The notes under the pieces: model-generated
What the model saw: the letters and a program-made list of their open reading frames with translations, nothing else
What the model was told of the DNA's origin: nothing
Databases searched by the model: none
NCBI GenBank assembly: GCA_036365455.1
Contig: JAWQUS010000030.1
Location: forward strand, 1,178,001-1,242,000
Length of the DNA: 64,000 bases
Source: Macrosoma leucophasiata
Lineage: Eukaryota; Arthropoda; Insecta; Lepidoptera; Hedylidae
Direction: 5' to 3'
Part shown: positions 1 through 11,769 of the stretch, one piece after another
How positions within the stretch are numbered: the first letter of the stretch is position 1
Layout: each line of letters begins with the position of its first letter
Translations under genes and position numbers: made by a program

Positions 1-932
1 GTTCTATGTGGCGAATTAAGATGAATCGTACATCAGTTTTCAAGTTAAATCTTAAGCAATACAGCTGTGAAAGCCGCTTCTAATTTTACACTGAACTTTT
101 TGTCAGAATAGGATAGAATCTATCCTATATCACAGAAAAAGTTCAGTTGTCCTAATTTTGTTAGTCTATCCGATAGACAAATTAAGAGGGAATAGTTGTC
201 TCACAAATAAATGAGTAAGAAGCGAAGTACTTCGAGGCGAAATAAAGCATCGTAAAGCCAGCTAAATATTTAAAATAACATAAAACACGACTCACACCAT
301 TAATTTCACCATAAACCGAACCTCATTACCGGTTCCCGTGCGTTTGGGTATGAGAAAAGTTATTACACCGTTAAACTGACTTCCATTATTTCTTACAAGG
401 AAAATTAGACAAAAATATACTTAAACGCATTTCTTATGGTCGTAAAGTATAAAATCTTTTTTATCGTTTCATAAACGGTTCATGTCGAGAATATTACCAC
501 CATCACGCTTATATTCCCAAATAACTAACTTTTAAAAGAAAAATAAAATTAAAAGTTTCAATTAACTAAAAATAAGATTTAAAAAAGTTTCAATGTATAC
601 TGATGTAACTTACTGATTCTGAGTCAGTGTCAAAGTGAAATAGCAATTATTTTAAATGAGACCAACTTGAAGGTATACTTTTATTTCAAGAAAAAAATCG
701 TAAAAATCGATCCTTTCTGTAAAAAGTTATGCGTAACTGATGTGCGACACTACATAAATATGCGACACTACATAAATTAAAAAAGTACGAAGTGGAATTA
801 ATAACCTCGTGCTCTTTTATTTTTTGTTTAAAAAAAATTGTTTTACTTTAATCTAACCTAATGTAAAAACCGAAGAAATACTGACATCTTTTGTATTAAT
901 TAATCTTCAAAGGCATTCTCTATACCTATATA
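1..932. other. AT-rich intergenic DNA, nothing recognised
   Basis: No coding pattern, RNA gene or known repeat is apparent. Short direct repeat TGCGACACTACATAAAT near 744-775. Confidence 0.6.
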
Positions 933-2503
933 CTCAGCGGCACGGAATCTTGGCCAAACTCATAACGTGCGATAACAATTTTTTAAGTGTGTCCAACTTT
1001 GTTGTTATTGTACAAGTGGGCAGAAATAATGTTTACGTTAATCCTAAGAGGGTAAATAACTAAGCTGAAGTGCAGTTTGGTTTGGGTTCTGAAGTTTATT
1101 TGAACAGTGTCATTTATCCGACGAACTCTACGTTTTGAATTGTGTTCGGTGTTCGTTTTGAATTGTGGCTAATGTTAGGTTGCCGAAGTTCTTTGGTTTT
1201 ATCGTGATAAATTAACATCTGAAATTGCCTTAGGATCCATAAAAATGCCTTTGTCACCAAGTCAGGTAGCACAAGCAGTGGCATTAGTTGAACAAGGGAT
1301 GACCCATCGTGAAGTGGCTACTTTCCTTAACGTGCCACGTTCTTCGATGCAATATGCACTTAAACGGTATCAAGAGACTGGCCGCTACACACGTAGACCA
1401 GGTAGTGGTGGTGTACGTTGCACGTCAGCTCGTGACGACCGCTTTAATGCATTAGAGATTTTAAGAAATCGCTTCCTTACCGCTGTCGAAATCCGGCAGC
1501 GGCTTCAAATCTCCAGGAAAGTAAATGTTAGTGAGCGTACGGTGAGAAGACGTATGGAGGAACGTGATTTATGAGCAAGAAGACCAGCCCGTGGCCCACA
1601 GCTTTTCCCACAACATAGAGCAGCTCAACTTCAATTTGCCCGCGAACATGCTAACTGGTGTCATGAACAATGGGGAAGCGTTTTGTTTACAGACGAGTGC
1701 AGGATCGCTTTAAATGCATCTGATAGTCGACAACGTGTGTGGAAAAGGAAAGGTGAAAGATATCTGTCATTACTACCACTCCAACAGTGAGTTTTGGTGG
1801 AGGCTCTATAATGGTATGGGGTGGCGTTAGTTCTGATGCACGTACAGAATTGGTGATCGTCAATAACGCTCTAACTGCAACACGATACGTCTAGGATATC
1901 CTTCAAGAACATGTTCTACACTTTGCAGGGGTTATTGGGTATGACCAATTCATTTTAATGCATGATACTGCACGTCCACACGTCACTCATATTGTTAATG
2001 AATACCTTCAAGAGGTTGGTATTCAAAAATCACAGTGGCCAGCTTGCAGCCCCGACTTAAACCCAATAGAACACATTTGGGATAAGCTGAAAACGACAAT
2101 CTAAACAGCATCGAACCCACCACAAGCTCTAAGCCAGCTTCAAGATGCTGCACTGACTGCTTGGCGCGACTTATCGCAAGTGGACATCAGAAATGTCATG
2201 CAAAGCATGCCAGACCGAATGCAGGCGGTCATAAGGGCTAGAGGAGGAAACACGAGATATTAAAAAGTACAAGATGTTATCGAAGATCAAACAGTTTTTA
2301 ATCACTCGTGCTCAAAACTGCAGTGTTTAAATTTGTATAAATGTGATTTTGCGATTAAACTTCATTACAAACTTTTAAAAACATTATTTAAAACGTTAAT
2401 TGGATGAACAACGATCAAAATAAGCCTAAATTTGGCGTGTAAACTAAAAAAAACTGAAGTTCTTACTAATTTCATACTTGGCCAAGTTTCCGTGCCGCTC
2501 AGA
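933..2503 (+). mobile_element. Degenerate Tc1-like (DD34E) transposon
   Basis: Near-perfect terminal inverted repeats GCGGCACGGAA...TTGGCCA at 937-957 and 2479-2499 flank a broken transposase. The left end follows a TA, as expected for this superfamily. Length is about 1.57 kb. Confidence 0.88.
1245..2263 (+). pseudogene. Tc1-like transposase remnant
   Basis: Seen: an N-terminal helix-turn-helix pair (SPSQVAQAVALVEQGMTHRE, RSSMQYALKRYQETG), FTDECRI (first Asp), FGGGSIMVWGG, LMHDTARPH (second Asp) and SPDLNPIEHIWD (Glu), 34 residues between the last two. Disabled by stops at 1572-1574, near 1892 and at 2101-2103, and by a frameshift around 1780-1790. A normal Tc1 enzyme is about 340 residues. 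Confidence 0.9.
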
Positions 2504-4440
2504 TTTAACACGTACTGGTAATTGGCAACAACATTTGTTGTATATTTGGTAATAAAAATTGTAACCAAATATTGTTTCGATTGTCGCATGTCGGCGGGTG
2601 GGTACGAACAAAAGAACACGCTTGTTGCCGATTTTATTTGCCCTGCGGCTACGGCTATGCTTTCAATTGAGAACATTTGTTGAAAACAGAAATTGTTACA
2701 CTGAATTGAAACAATTTGTCGACAATCTAAAAAACATTTTTGAACCCGCGTCCACAAGTGCTAGTCACATCGGCCATATTAGAGATTATGTTATGTAGTC
2801 AATGGTTAGGCATAATGTCTTTGAAGGACGCCACGATAATATTATTATACTGTTAGATTTTAAGATAATTACAATGGAAACAAAAGATAACGGTTTTTTA
2901 TTTGCAAGCAATCTCAGAGTAAATGCACCATAAAACTTATAATAGCGGATGAAATTACTTTTATATTGATCCAACTTATCTTCTTGATCATTCCCAAAAC
3001 TTCACCACAAAATGTTTTATAAAGTGTACCGTACGTAGATACAAGTAGATGTACCTCCGTTGAAGCTCATAATTTCGAAGCAATTTAACTCATCAAAACT
3101 GATATCCAACGCTTCGAAACCAGCTACCACTAATAACGACGCACACTGTTCGCTAAGAGGTCAAATTAAAATGATCGCCCATACCTGTTGTTTGCCAAGC
3201 ACTGCAAATTTGCTTATTTAACCCAACAGGCCAATCACCATATATTATCAAAGTTTCACGCGCAGCGTTCCAAAATTAGAGAGTATATTTTCCGGTCAAC
3301 TGTCAGTGATAGGGATCGAACGTAAACATAATGAATTTGTCCCATGAATCACGTTTTATCCGCAATATCTGGATGCACCGCCAAAAAACCATAACATCCC
3401 CTCTAATGGGTGACATACGTAGCTATGTTGCGGCAAACATATTAGTCAAGGAATGATGTACTACCACTGATGATCTCTCCAGAGGCCGATTTTAAGAGTG
3501 TACACCATTATATTACCCAATCTATGTGAATCTCGAAGAGTCACGGGGTAGGCAGAGAGCGAGGAATCGTCAAATATGTCCTTACACCTCTCGTGCCTCT
3601 TCCACATACTACTCTCTCTCTTCTCTCTTTATACACGCACGCCGATTCTTTGTCTATCAATCATACATTGTGTAAACTGCAACCAAAAAGGGAGGAAAAA
3701 ATTGAGATGCCTTTGACCCCATGAGGGCAAAACTTCTTTGGCTAAAATAATTTTTACTTCACGCATAAGCCGTATTTACGTCGTATCTAAGATAACTTTA
3801 ATTATTTGACACTTCCATAATAATAATATAACACATTCAATACTTGCGTATCTCGACATACGAATACCTACGAGTATTATTCCAATATTAGCTAACCTGG
3901 CAGACTTTGGACTGCCTTAGAATTAATCAATGTGTCAAATATTTGTGTGTATGCAAAATAAAAGCACCTATTGTTTTCACTATTTCTCGTACAAATACTT
4001 CAATTGTAATTTTTTAAAACTTGTTTTGTTGGATTTTACGCCCTACAAAACTAAAACGAGGCGACTCGACCTAGCCGTTCTCGAGTTGCAGTGAGACTAA
4101 CAACGTCATTTCATTTTATGTACAGAGATTATTCTACCCCGCTCGACAGTACACTGCCACGTGTGTACACAAAATATATGGCAGTTCACAAATTGTTTAT
4201 TGTTATTAATATTTATGGGGTCCCATAACACTCATGCTGATTAGCAGATAAGCTTTGTTGCCAGGGCATGTGTGTGTAAAATTTAAATTAAATTTTATGT
4301 TGATGCGACTAACCATCAAATGTTTCTTTCCCTTTAATTGAACCGTAAGGGAACATTTTTTTTTGGAAGGAAGGAGGCAAATCACCATTTCACAACACAG
4401 ACTTAATAACAAAAGAATACTTAACATAAAACAGAAAGGA
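2504..4440. other. Intergenic, no gene seen
   Basis: AT-rich sequence without coding signals. A short segment at 3540-3600 contains the GGGGTAGGCAGAG tag found in other repeats of the window. Confidence 0.55.
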
Positions 4441-4460
4441 GTACAAGTAGTGGCCTTATC

Positions 4461-4779
4461 GCTAAGAGAGCGATCTCTTCCAGGCTATACTGTAGTCATC
4501 ATTTAACATGGATGTTAAGTAATGACTACAGTAGACAAGCGTAAAACCCAGACGTCAAAATGCAGATCCATTGATCCATCCATGAGGCCTAAGTTGTTCA
4601 TATCTCTGTGATAATTAATGCTAAGAGAGCGATCTCTTCCAGGCTATACTGTAGTCATCATTTAACATGGATGTTAAGTAATGACTACAGTAGACATCTA
4701 CATAAAACCCAGACGTCAAAATGCAGATCCGTTGATCCATCCATGAGGCCTAAGTTGTTCATATCTCTGTGATAATTAC
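4461..4779 (-). repeat. 159-bp tandem duplication of a repeat fragment
   Basis: Copies start at 4461 and 4620 and differ at only a few bases. Each is a reverse-oriented relative of the 290-bp A-tailed repeat and holds a hairpin CTGTAGTCATCATTTAACAT...TAATGACTACAG. Confidence 0.88.
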
Positions 4780-4789
4780 GAGTAATAAC

Positions 4790-5079
4790 GATGCCAGTAG
4801 TAGGTTCGGAGTGACGGAGCTCGCGGGCGTAGGCACCACCGCATTACCTGATTTACTTGCCGCTAAATGGTAGTGTTCAGCACTATCGTGTTCCGGTCAG
4901 GTGGTAATGTACGGCCCTGTGATTTCCGGCACAGAGGCATAACACCTTAGGCCTCAGGAGTGGTAACGCATTTGCATTTTGACCTTGGTCTTTGTGTGGG
5001 TGTCTATAGGCTGCAGTCATCACTTAACATCAATGTGAACTGCATGCTTGTTTGCCACTTCAATTACATAAAAAAAAAG
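4790..5079 (+). repeat. 290-bp A-tailed SINE-like repeat, full copy
   Basis: Begins near GAGCTCGCGGGCGTAGGCAC, contains TACGGCCCTGT and GCCTCAGGAGTGG, and ends GTTTGCCACTTCAATTACAT then A-run. The same order recurs in at least nine other places. No clear tRNA head; it may be a LINE 3' tail. Confidence 0.88.
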
Positions 5080-5563
5080 GTATAATAATTATTGCTTTTT
5101 ATTGGCTTTTGTCTTATGAAAATCGGTATATGTAGAAAGAAACGATACGGCCGACAATGAGTCTGTGATTTTTGCTTACCTTCTGTATCGTCCCTATCTA
5201 CCTAAGTAAAAATTGACGTAATATGGCGAACGTTTTCTAACAAAACAACCTTCACAAATGAAAAGACTTTCATTAAAATAGAATACACTAGAGATATGCT
5301 GATCCAGGCATCCTTTAGAATACTCGTATTTATATGAAAAACTTTCATTTCTCATACGTTACAAAAGGAGGGACTCAATGGCGCCCGTCGGATGCCTCAA
5401 TATTGTCGTAAGTAACAATATAAACATCTTGCAACGTGTATTTATTGTGTGCATTGCGCATTGCCAATGCAGTCATTGCTGCTGGAACTGCGGAACCGAA
5501 ACGAAGAGTTATGGTTTTAGAAGTCTTTATTATTATTGTATCCAACGAGGTATAGGAGCGCGC

Positions 5564-5928
5564 ATGGCCCCGCGGCTGGTGAAGATTGTAAGCGATCTAC
5601 TCGGTTAAGCGATGCGGGCGCGGTCGGGTGTGTGATTGATGACTAGTGGCAAATTGAAATGCGCGTTTCCGTGCTTAGGAGGGCACGTTAAGCCGTCGGT
5701 CCCGGTTTCTATCGGGCTGCTAGCTAGATAGCAGTCGTTAAACCTTGTCGGAAGCCTTATGGGCTGTTTGAAAACATCCGACAGCGGGCTGGCCACTAAC
5801 CCGTATCTCCACCAACCCGCATTAGAGCAGCATGGTGGAGTAAGCTCCAGACCTCCCCCCAAAAAGAGGAGAGACTCGTGCCCAGCAGTGGGACGTATAA
5901 TGGGTTGCCATTATTATTATTATCCAAC
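5564..5928 (+). repeat. ATT-tailed LINE-tail/SINE repeat (family Z)
   Basis: Starts GGCCCCGCGGCTGGTG and ends CCCAGCAGTGGGACGTATAA, GGGTTGCCATT then (ATT)n. Four other copies occur at 14312, 19978, 35636 (reverse) and 47223. Confidence 0.88.
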
Positions 5929-6164
5929 AATAAATATTGCACATTGACCTTAGGAAGGAGACTTCGGCTTATTTCGGGTTCTGTAGAGCGTTATCTCTTT
6001 CGCACCTTACCTATATAAAGAAAAAGAAAGAAAGAAAAAAAACATTTATTTGGACAGCACAGAGACACAAAAAAGCGAAATTATTACATTACAAACAATT
6101 AATTGGACAGGGGAAAAAAACACAATACAAGTTAACAAAATAGAGATTAAGTCTCACGGCTGGT

Positions 6165-6235
6165 CCAATTGGAAGCCCAGATCAGCTTCATGTCAGGTCG
6201 ATAACATCAATCGACCTGACGCTGATTTTCATCTG
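6165..6235. repeat. Hairpin-forming inverted repeat
   Basis: GTCAGGTCGA and TCGACCTGAC pair around a short loop, extended outward by CCAGATCAGC and GCTGATTTTCATCTGG. Probably a MITE core. Confidence 0.6.
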
Positions 6236-6447
6236 GGACCCTGTGTTCCACGGATGTCAAGCAGGTTGGACAATTAAACTAGCCATTTTACATAACAATA
6301 ACATAATAGGTATTCATATTATAGACGTGTTTAAAACAAATATATATATACATATATATTATTAATACAATGTAAACATATATATACTTACAATAAATAT
6401 TTTTATACATATTACGTGTTTAAACCAATAGTGTAAAAAGAAAAAGT

Positions 6448-7075
6448 AAAGGAGATGTTGCGAGCTCGGCCCTGGTTCGTACATGTCTTCAAAAAATGGG
6501 TAAATTATAGAAGAATCCGAAAAAAATACAATTAATTTAATCAAGAATATATTTTAGAGTTACCACCACATTTAATTCAAACGATTTTATAATTTTCAAC
6601 CATGTTCAACATGGCGGCGATACAGCCGACGCTTGGGATAGTACCTATGTAGATAAAACAAAACTAATGCTATCAGTATCTTACTAGTGTATCACATATT
6701 ATAAAAAAAACGATGTATCGAATCGATCAATTTAAAGGAGGTCCTCTTCGGACCTTTTCTTTTTAAATTGGAAATCGAATAGTATTAACACATAAAATCG
6801 ATTTCGATACTATTAAGAAAATATTACTTTTTTATCCAAGTCCTATATCATCAAAAAAACAATAAAAATGAAAATGTCAAAATGGCATCGCCCGCCACAT
6901 TCGCCATGTTGGTTTTGAGTTGCAATTCTAACTGCAAATAATGTTTTGTAACTGCAAATAAAGCTAAATAAGTGAACATATGCAGTAAAAAAACGTTTTT
7001 ATATTGATTTTGCCTGTTAATAATATCGTGTACAATACATGGCCGGAGGTCCATACATTTTTGCAACATCTCCTT
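6448..7075. mobile_element. MITE with AAAGGAGATGTTGC termini
   Basis: Terminal inverted repeats AAAGGAGATGTTGC / GCAACATCTCCTTT. Interior includes CATGTTCAACATGGCGGCGA and CATGGCCGGAGGTCCATACA, shared with the copy at 45770-46284. No ORF of its own. Confidence 0.88.
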
Positions 7076-7542
7076 TGTACATATATACCGAGTATCACGT
7101 TAGAGTAGGTACCAACACTTCATGGCGACTTATATGACGTTTGACGACCATTTTGATCAAGTTTTGACCAATACCGGACTATCAGTGCTTACTTAGGCAG
7201 TGTGTAGCAGAGATAACGCTCTACGAAATAGCCAATTATCACTTTCATAGGCTCTATGTGCAATATTTTTTGATAAGCACTGTACTTTACTAGGTTTTGC
7301 CTACTTTTAATCATTACAAATTGAAACCTATATGTTATTTCAATGTATAACCTATATTACTGTTAAGTTTCATCCAAATCCGTCCAATAGTGTTTTCGTG
7401 AAAGAGTAACAAACATAATCCATACACACGAAATTTTATTATTAGTAGGATTCGTGAACGTGTATATAGGATTATTTATGTTGTGATGCTGGAAAAAATC
7501 ATGCAGTTCACGTTGATGATAAAAAAAATCATTAAACGTGGG

Positions 7543-7662
7543 TTGCACCACGATATTTGTAACATTTCACATCCTTCTCTAACTTAAATAAATTTGTTAA
7601 AGTTAGAGAAGGATGACAAATGTTACAATAACTTTAATTTTAACAAATATCGTGGTGCAAGC
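7543..7662. mobile_element. Short MITE with TTGCACCACGATATTTGT ends
   Basis: Long inverted repeat (about 50 bp arms: GTTAGAGAAGGATG, ACAAATATCGTGGTGCAA) with a small loop. Partial relatives at 16685-16762 and 58574-58680. Confidence 0.85.
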
Positions 7663-7804
7663 TTAACTTAGAAATAAAAAAAAACAATGATATGTTCATA
7701 CAAAAAAATATATACATACATGACGATAATGCATATAGAAAAGAGATAAATAGGCTATCAGTTTAAAAAGTTCCTTTAGAGCTGAACAAATGACAATGAT
7801 GTCT

Positions 7805-7987
7805 TGATGTACGGCCCTGTAATTTCCGGCAAAGAGGCACAACACCTTAGGCCTCAGGAGTGGTAACGCATCTGCATTTTGACCTTGGTCTTTGTGTGGG
7901 TGTCTATAGGCTGCAGTCATCACTTAACATCAATGTGAACTGCATGCTTATTTGCCACATCGATTTCATAAAAAAAAAAAAAAAAAA
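7805..7987 (+). repeat. 290-bp repeat, 5'-truncated copy
   Basis: Starts within GTACGGCCCTGTAATTTCCG and runs to the A-tail. 5' truncation is typical of retroposition. Confidence 0.85.
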
Positions 7988-8024
7988 TTAAACAGTACGT
8001 GTCTTTGGTCGGTACATAGCAAGT

Positions 8025-8160
8025 TAGGACGCCGGAGTGGCAAGAGTGGCAACGCATCTGCATTGAAATCTTTCGTTGCATGTAAATGTTTATAGGCTAC
8101 AGTATTACATACCATCAACATAAACTGTATGCTTGTTTGCTACTTCATGACATTAAAAAG
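8025..8160 (+). repeat. 290-bp repeat, diverged fragment
   Basis: Shows GGCAACGCATCTGCATT, TATAGGCTACAGTATTACAT and TGCTTGTTTGCTACTTC in family order. Confidence 0.65.
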
Positions 8161-8754
8161 TCAGCAACTCTACAGCTCCGTGCTACGAGTAACTACGAGA
8201 GCTACGAAAAAAGTTTAAAGTAAATAAAAGTCGAATGGTGTCATTTATGGTATCCAGTAAGTAGTGGTTAACACTGTGTAGTTAGTGCAGACATAATACA
8301 GTGCGGTGCAGGCATAATACAGTGCGGTGCGTCGCATACAGCCTCACTGCATGCGGATAATCTGACCACAACACGTTTCCATTGTACTACGTCTATAAAT
8401 TGGTTTAGTACGCAGTAACAAAATAATGGTTGTATGTATGCATCTTCACTCCAGGTTGCTTACGGGTTAGGTAGAGATTGTAGAGCGCCAGATATCCCAG
8501 TCCTGACATAAAATAATGTCCAAAGCTTAAAATGCAGTATTCATCACGACCGAGATTACATTATCTCCTAGGGGTCCTAATTCTTCGTAGTAAACGCAAT
8601 AACGTGAGATGGGCAGCAGAGTCCCGCGATAGAACTACCGTCACTGAGATTGCCTATCCCTACCAAGCGTGGCGATTATGACATTTCTCCCCTAATAACC
8701 GCACAACTGTGTGTGGGCGTAATAATGATGAGTAATGTACGGCAACATTTTTTT

Positions 8755-8952
8755 TAAATACGCTTACACTCACAGCCCCACAGTAGGTATAAACCTGTGT
8801 CGTGGGTGCCGTTGTACACATAAAACACAAACACCCAGACCCGAAACAAATTTCTGTAGGCCATACAAACATTTGTCCCTGTGCGGTGATCGAACCCGCG
8901 ACCCTTCGAATCAAACGGTTATCTCACACCGCTGGACTAACCGGGTCGTCGA
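8755..8952 (-). repeat. tRNA-derived SINE
   Basis: On the minus strand it begins with an A-box-like GGTTAGTCCAGCGGTG and a B-box GGGTTCGATCACC about 45 bp on, followed by a body ending GACACAGGTTTATACC. A body fragment recurs at 58180-58245. Confidence 0.75.
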
Positions 8953-9124
8953 ACATTTCTGCATAAGAGACAAAAGATCACAGCCTTAAGAAGGAGCGTC
9001 TAAGATCACTGGAACTCCAGTACTCAATGGCAGAGTTCCAATAATATCATTATGATGTATGCTGAATTACCTAATTTACAAATGGTTTGGCTGGTGTTTA
9101 GCTCTCTAATAACACACACAGACT

Positions 9125-9262
9125 AAACAAATTAGGCCTCGGGCAACGCATCTGCATCTTGACCTACAGTTTTAATGTAGATGTCTATAGGCTGCAGTAT
9201 TTCACTTGCAATCAAAATGAACTGCACCCTTGTTTGCCAACATCACAACCTACATAACAAGA
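9125..9262 (+). repeat. 290-bp repeat, diverged fragment
   Basis: Contains AGGCCTCGGGCAACGCATCT, TATAGGCTGCAGTATTTCAC and CTTGTTTGCCAACATC. Confidence 0.65.
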
Positions 9263-9314
9263 AATAACGAGTTATATGAAAAATGAAAGAATCAATGATG
9301 AAGGTAGACGAGGC

Positions 9315-9393
9315 ACAGGAGGTGTGTCAGGACCGGGATATCTGGCGCTCCACACTCTCTGCCTACCCCGTTAGGGACCTGGCGTGAAGACAC
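9315..9393 (-). repeat. CTTCACGCC repeat tag
   Basis: TCAGGACCGGGATATCTGGC ... GGACCTGGCGTGAAGA. Related pieces at 8441-8515 (+), 17700-17765, 18222-18275, 49765-49852 and 56426-56487. Confidence 0.6.
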
Positions 9394-9799
9394 ATTCATA
9401 TAAAAAATTAAGTAGCAACAATTTTTACATAAAAATGTAGTGGTGCAATGGAAACGCGCCGCAGCGGCCGGCGCGCAACAATGTCGCTATCTCGCGAGCT
9501 TTGTACAATTTCTTTAAACATCGCATTTTTACCTCGTGCACCGCCATCCGAACATTCTGAACACCGCTGACCTCGTTCCCGAAGAAATTAAGATTTGCAA
9601 GTGGGACAGTGCACAAAAGGTTTATCCGCTCCCAATAGACTTGTTTTGGAAGCTGAATAAAAAGGCTCTCATTTATGTCTGGATTTTTTTAATGTCAGTT
9701 CTTAGTTGTATAGTAAGAGTAGTCAAATTCATACTTTTGTTTTGCTAGCACGAATGCGTTTCGTATTAGATATATTTAATGTTCAAAGACGTCACGACC

Positions 9800-10060
9800 G
9801 CGACGTGACGCCATAGAAAAGAAGCCCACTGCTCACTAGAAGGGAGAATCCTTCCAAAAGGGCGGTAGTAAATGCAATAACGTGGAATAAGCAGCAGCGT
9901 CCCGCGATAAAACTGTCGCTACTGCGATCGCCAATCCGCTCGCCATTGATGAATATGGCATATCTCAGCACAACCCTAATGTGGGCATTTTTGGAGAAGG
10001 TTTTTATTCAACAGAGGACGTGCGTGGATGTCTACTGGGGCATGAGACATGTGGAACGGG
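9800..10060 (+). repeat. Interspersed repeat (CAGCGTCCCGCGATAAAA family)
   Basis: Shares ACGTG...GCAGCAGCGTCCCGCGATAA and GCGATCGCC with 8595-8660, 42400-42560 and the reverse of 54770-54840. Confidence 0.55.
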
Positions 10061-10749
10061 GAATTAAACGTTATTTCGGACAAAAAAGGAAGTTCATACG
10101 ACCAGTTAAGTTCAAGTATTGAAACTGGAAAGCTCAGGAAACATTATCAGGTTTCGTTTTTAAAATGTTGGGTGTCATAATGTAGGTTCAGAAATTATTT
10201 AGTAAGTTTCGTTAGAAAAACAATTAAAATTTCTACTTCTTATGCCACAGTTTATAAAGCGAAATAACATTTTCGTTTTCTTTGGACTTTTTGTTTGCTT
10301 ATTCTATTTAATACATAGTATAAGCACCGTTAAGTAGACATGTAGTATAATCTACATAGGTAGGTATTATTATATTACTAACGTGAGTCTCTCTTAAGAA
10401 AAATGTGTAGACGAAATATCTAGTAGGTACACATCGTTCAAAAAGTATAACATGCTATGATACTTTTTTCCAACTATAATTTGTGGTTTTGCATTGAAAT
10501 ATTTTAGCACTTTACTAGTCGCTCGCAAGCAAAATGCGAGTGCTCAAGTTACTTAGAGCTCGTCGCTGCGTCGCGACACGTCCGTTTACACCTGCCCGTC
10601 TCAGGGATTTGAAAGTATATTTATATAACTTCAGGTCTTGATTGCCTCAAAGAGGTGGAAGATGTGAATTACATTCCTCTGCCACCCCTTTGCGGACTGC
10701 AGATACTCAATCTTCTTCAACTATATACTTTATCTTCGCCTTCTTTTAT

Positions 10750-10876
10750 TCATGCAACGATAGTGGCAAACAAGCATTATTATCGAACATCACAAGCATA
10801 TTATTGTTATGTGATGACTACAGCCTATAAGACATTTACACAAAATACAAAATGCAGATGCGTCGCTGCTCTTAGT
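10750..10876 (-). repeat. 290-bp repeat, diverged reverse fragment
   Basis: GGCAAACAAGCAT ... GTGATGACTACAGCCTATAA ... AAAATGCAGATGCGTCGCTG matches the reverse complement of the family. Confidence 0.6.
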
Positions 10877-11614
10877 AGGTGTCTCTTTTGAGTTATAACG
10901 GGGGTCTAGTTTGGCTTTTCCAAATTGAATCTCTCTCCTGTCTCCACAGCAAAGGCGACTCAAGTATTAAAGTCATGGGGAGTCGTGTGAGATCAAGTAA
11001 TGATTCAGTCATGCCCTGTCTTGAATTACCCTTATTACTTTGCAAGTTCCAACGCAGGAAGGAGATAAACCTAATCATTTTGTTTCGTCTCCAACATAAC
11101 TTTCAATACAATTCAGACAGGAGAAAGGGGTGAATGAACGCATGTCCCGACTAGATTTAGTAAAAAAATCTAAGTTCAAATCCCGGACACGTGTGAACAA
11201 GATTTAAAACGCTTACCGCTATGCGGGGAACTATTAAAAATACCCTCAGATTGTAAAGTGCATTCATTGTTTGCAATCACCGTGCATTTCGATAATTGCT
11301 GAAAATTGTTCGCGAGATGCGAGCCTGGAGTTTAGTGTGCTCGGGGAAAATGACTTCTGGTTTTACTGCCTCCCAAACTGGAGATCTCGAATATAAGTTC
11401 TCACGTGTTTCAGAAAAGGTAGGTACACATAAACGATAGCCAACTTTTCGGCATCTGAATGCGAGACATTTTGTTGATGGAGTGGTCTTTTTGGATGCGC
11501 AAGCGTTGCCCGACAGTCGTTTCTCCTTTTGGACTGTTCACCAACAGACCTTTTAATTTTGGAGAGATTCACCGATAGACCATTTCACCTATAGACATTT
11601 CAACATCAGAATTA

Positions 11615-11765
11615 ACGTAACGTCACGCTTGTAATCCACGAAAGGGTAGGCAAAGGTAAATGCATGCATTCAAGCATACATGCAAACTCTCAAGATTCAC
11701 CGGTTACGTTTTGGCCCATTTAACAAGTGGCGAGCCTGTTGACATCTGCGGGCACATTATAAAAA
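11615..11765 (+). repeat. Interspersed repeat (GGTAGGCAAAGGTAAATGC family)
   Basis: Shares CCGGTTACGTTTTGGCCCAT and GTGGCGAGCCTGTTGACATC with 50336-50475 and, reversed, 46903-47013. Confidence 0.75.
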
Positions 11766-11769
11766 CTGA

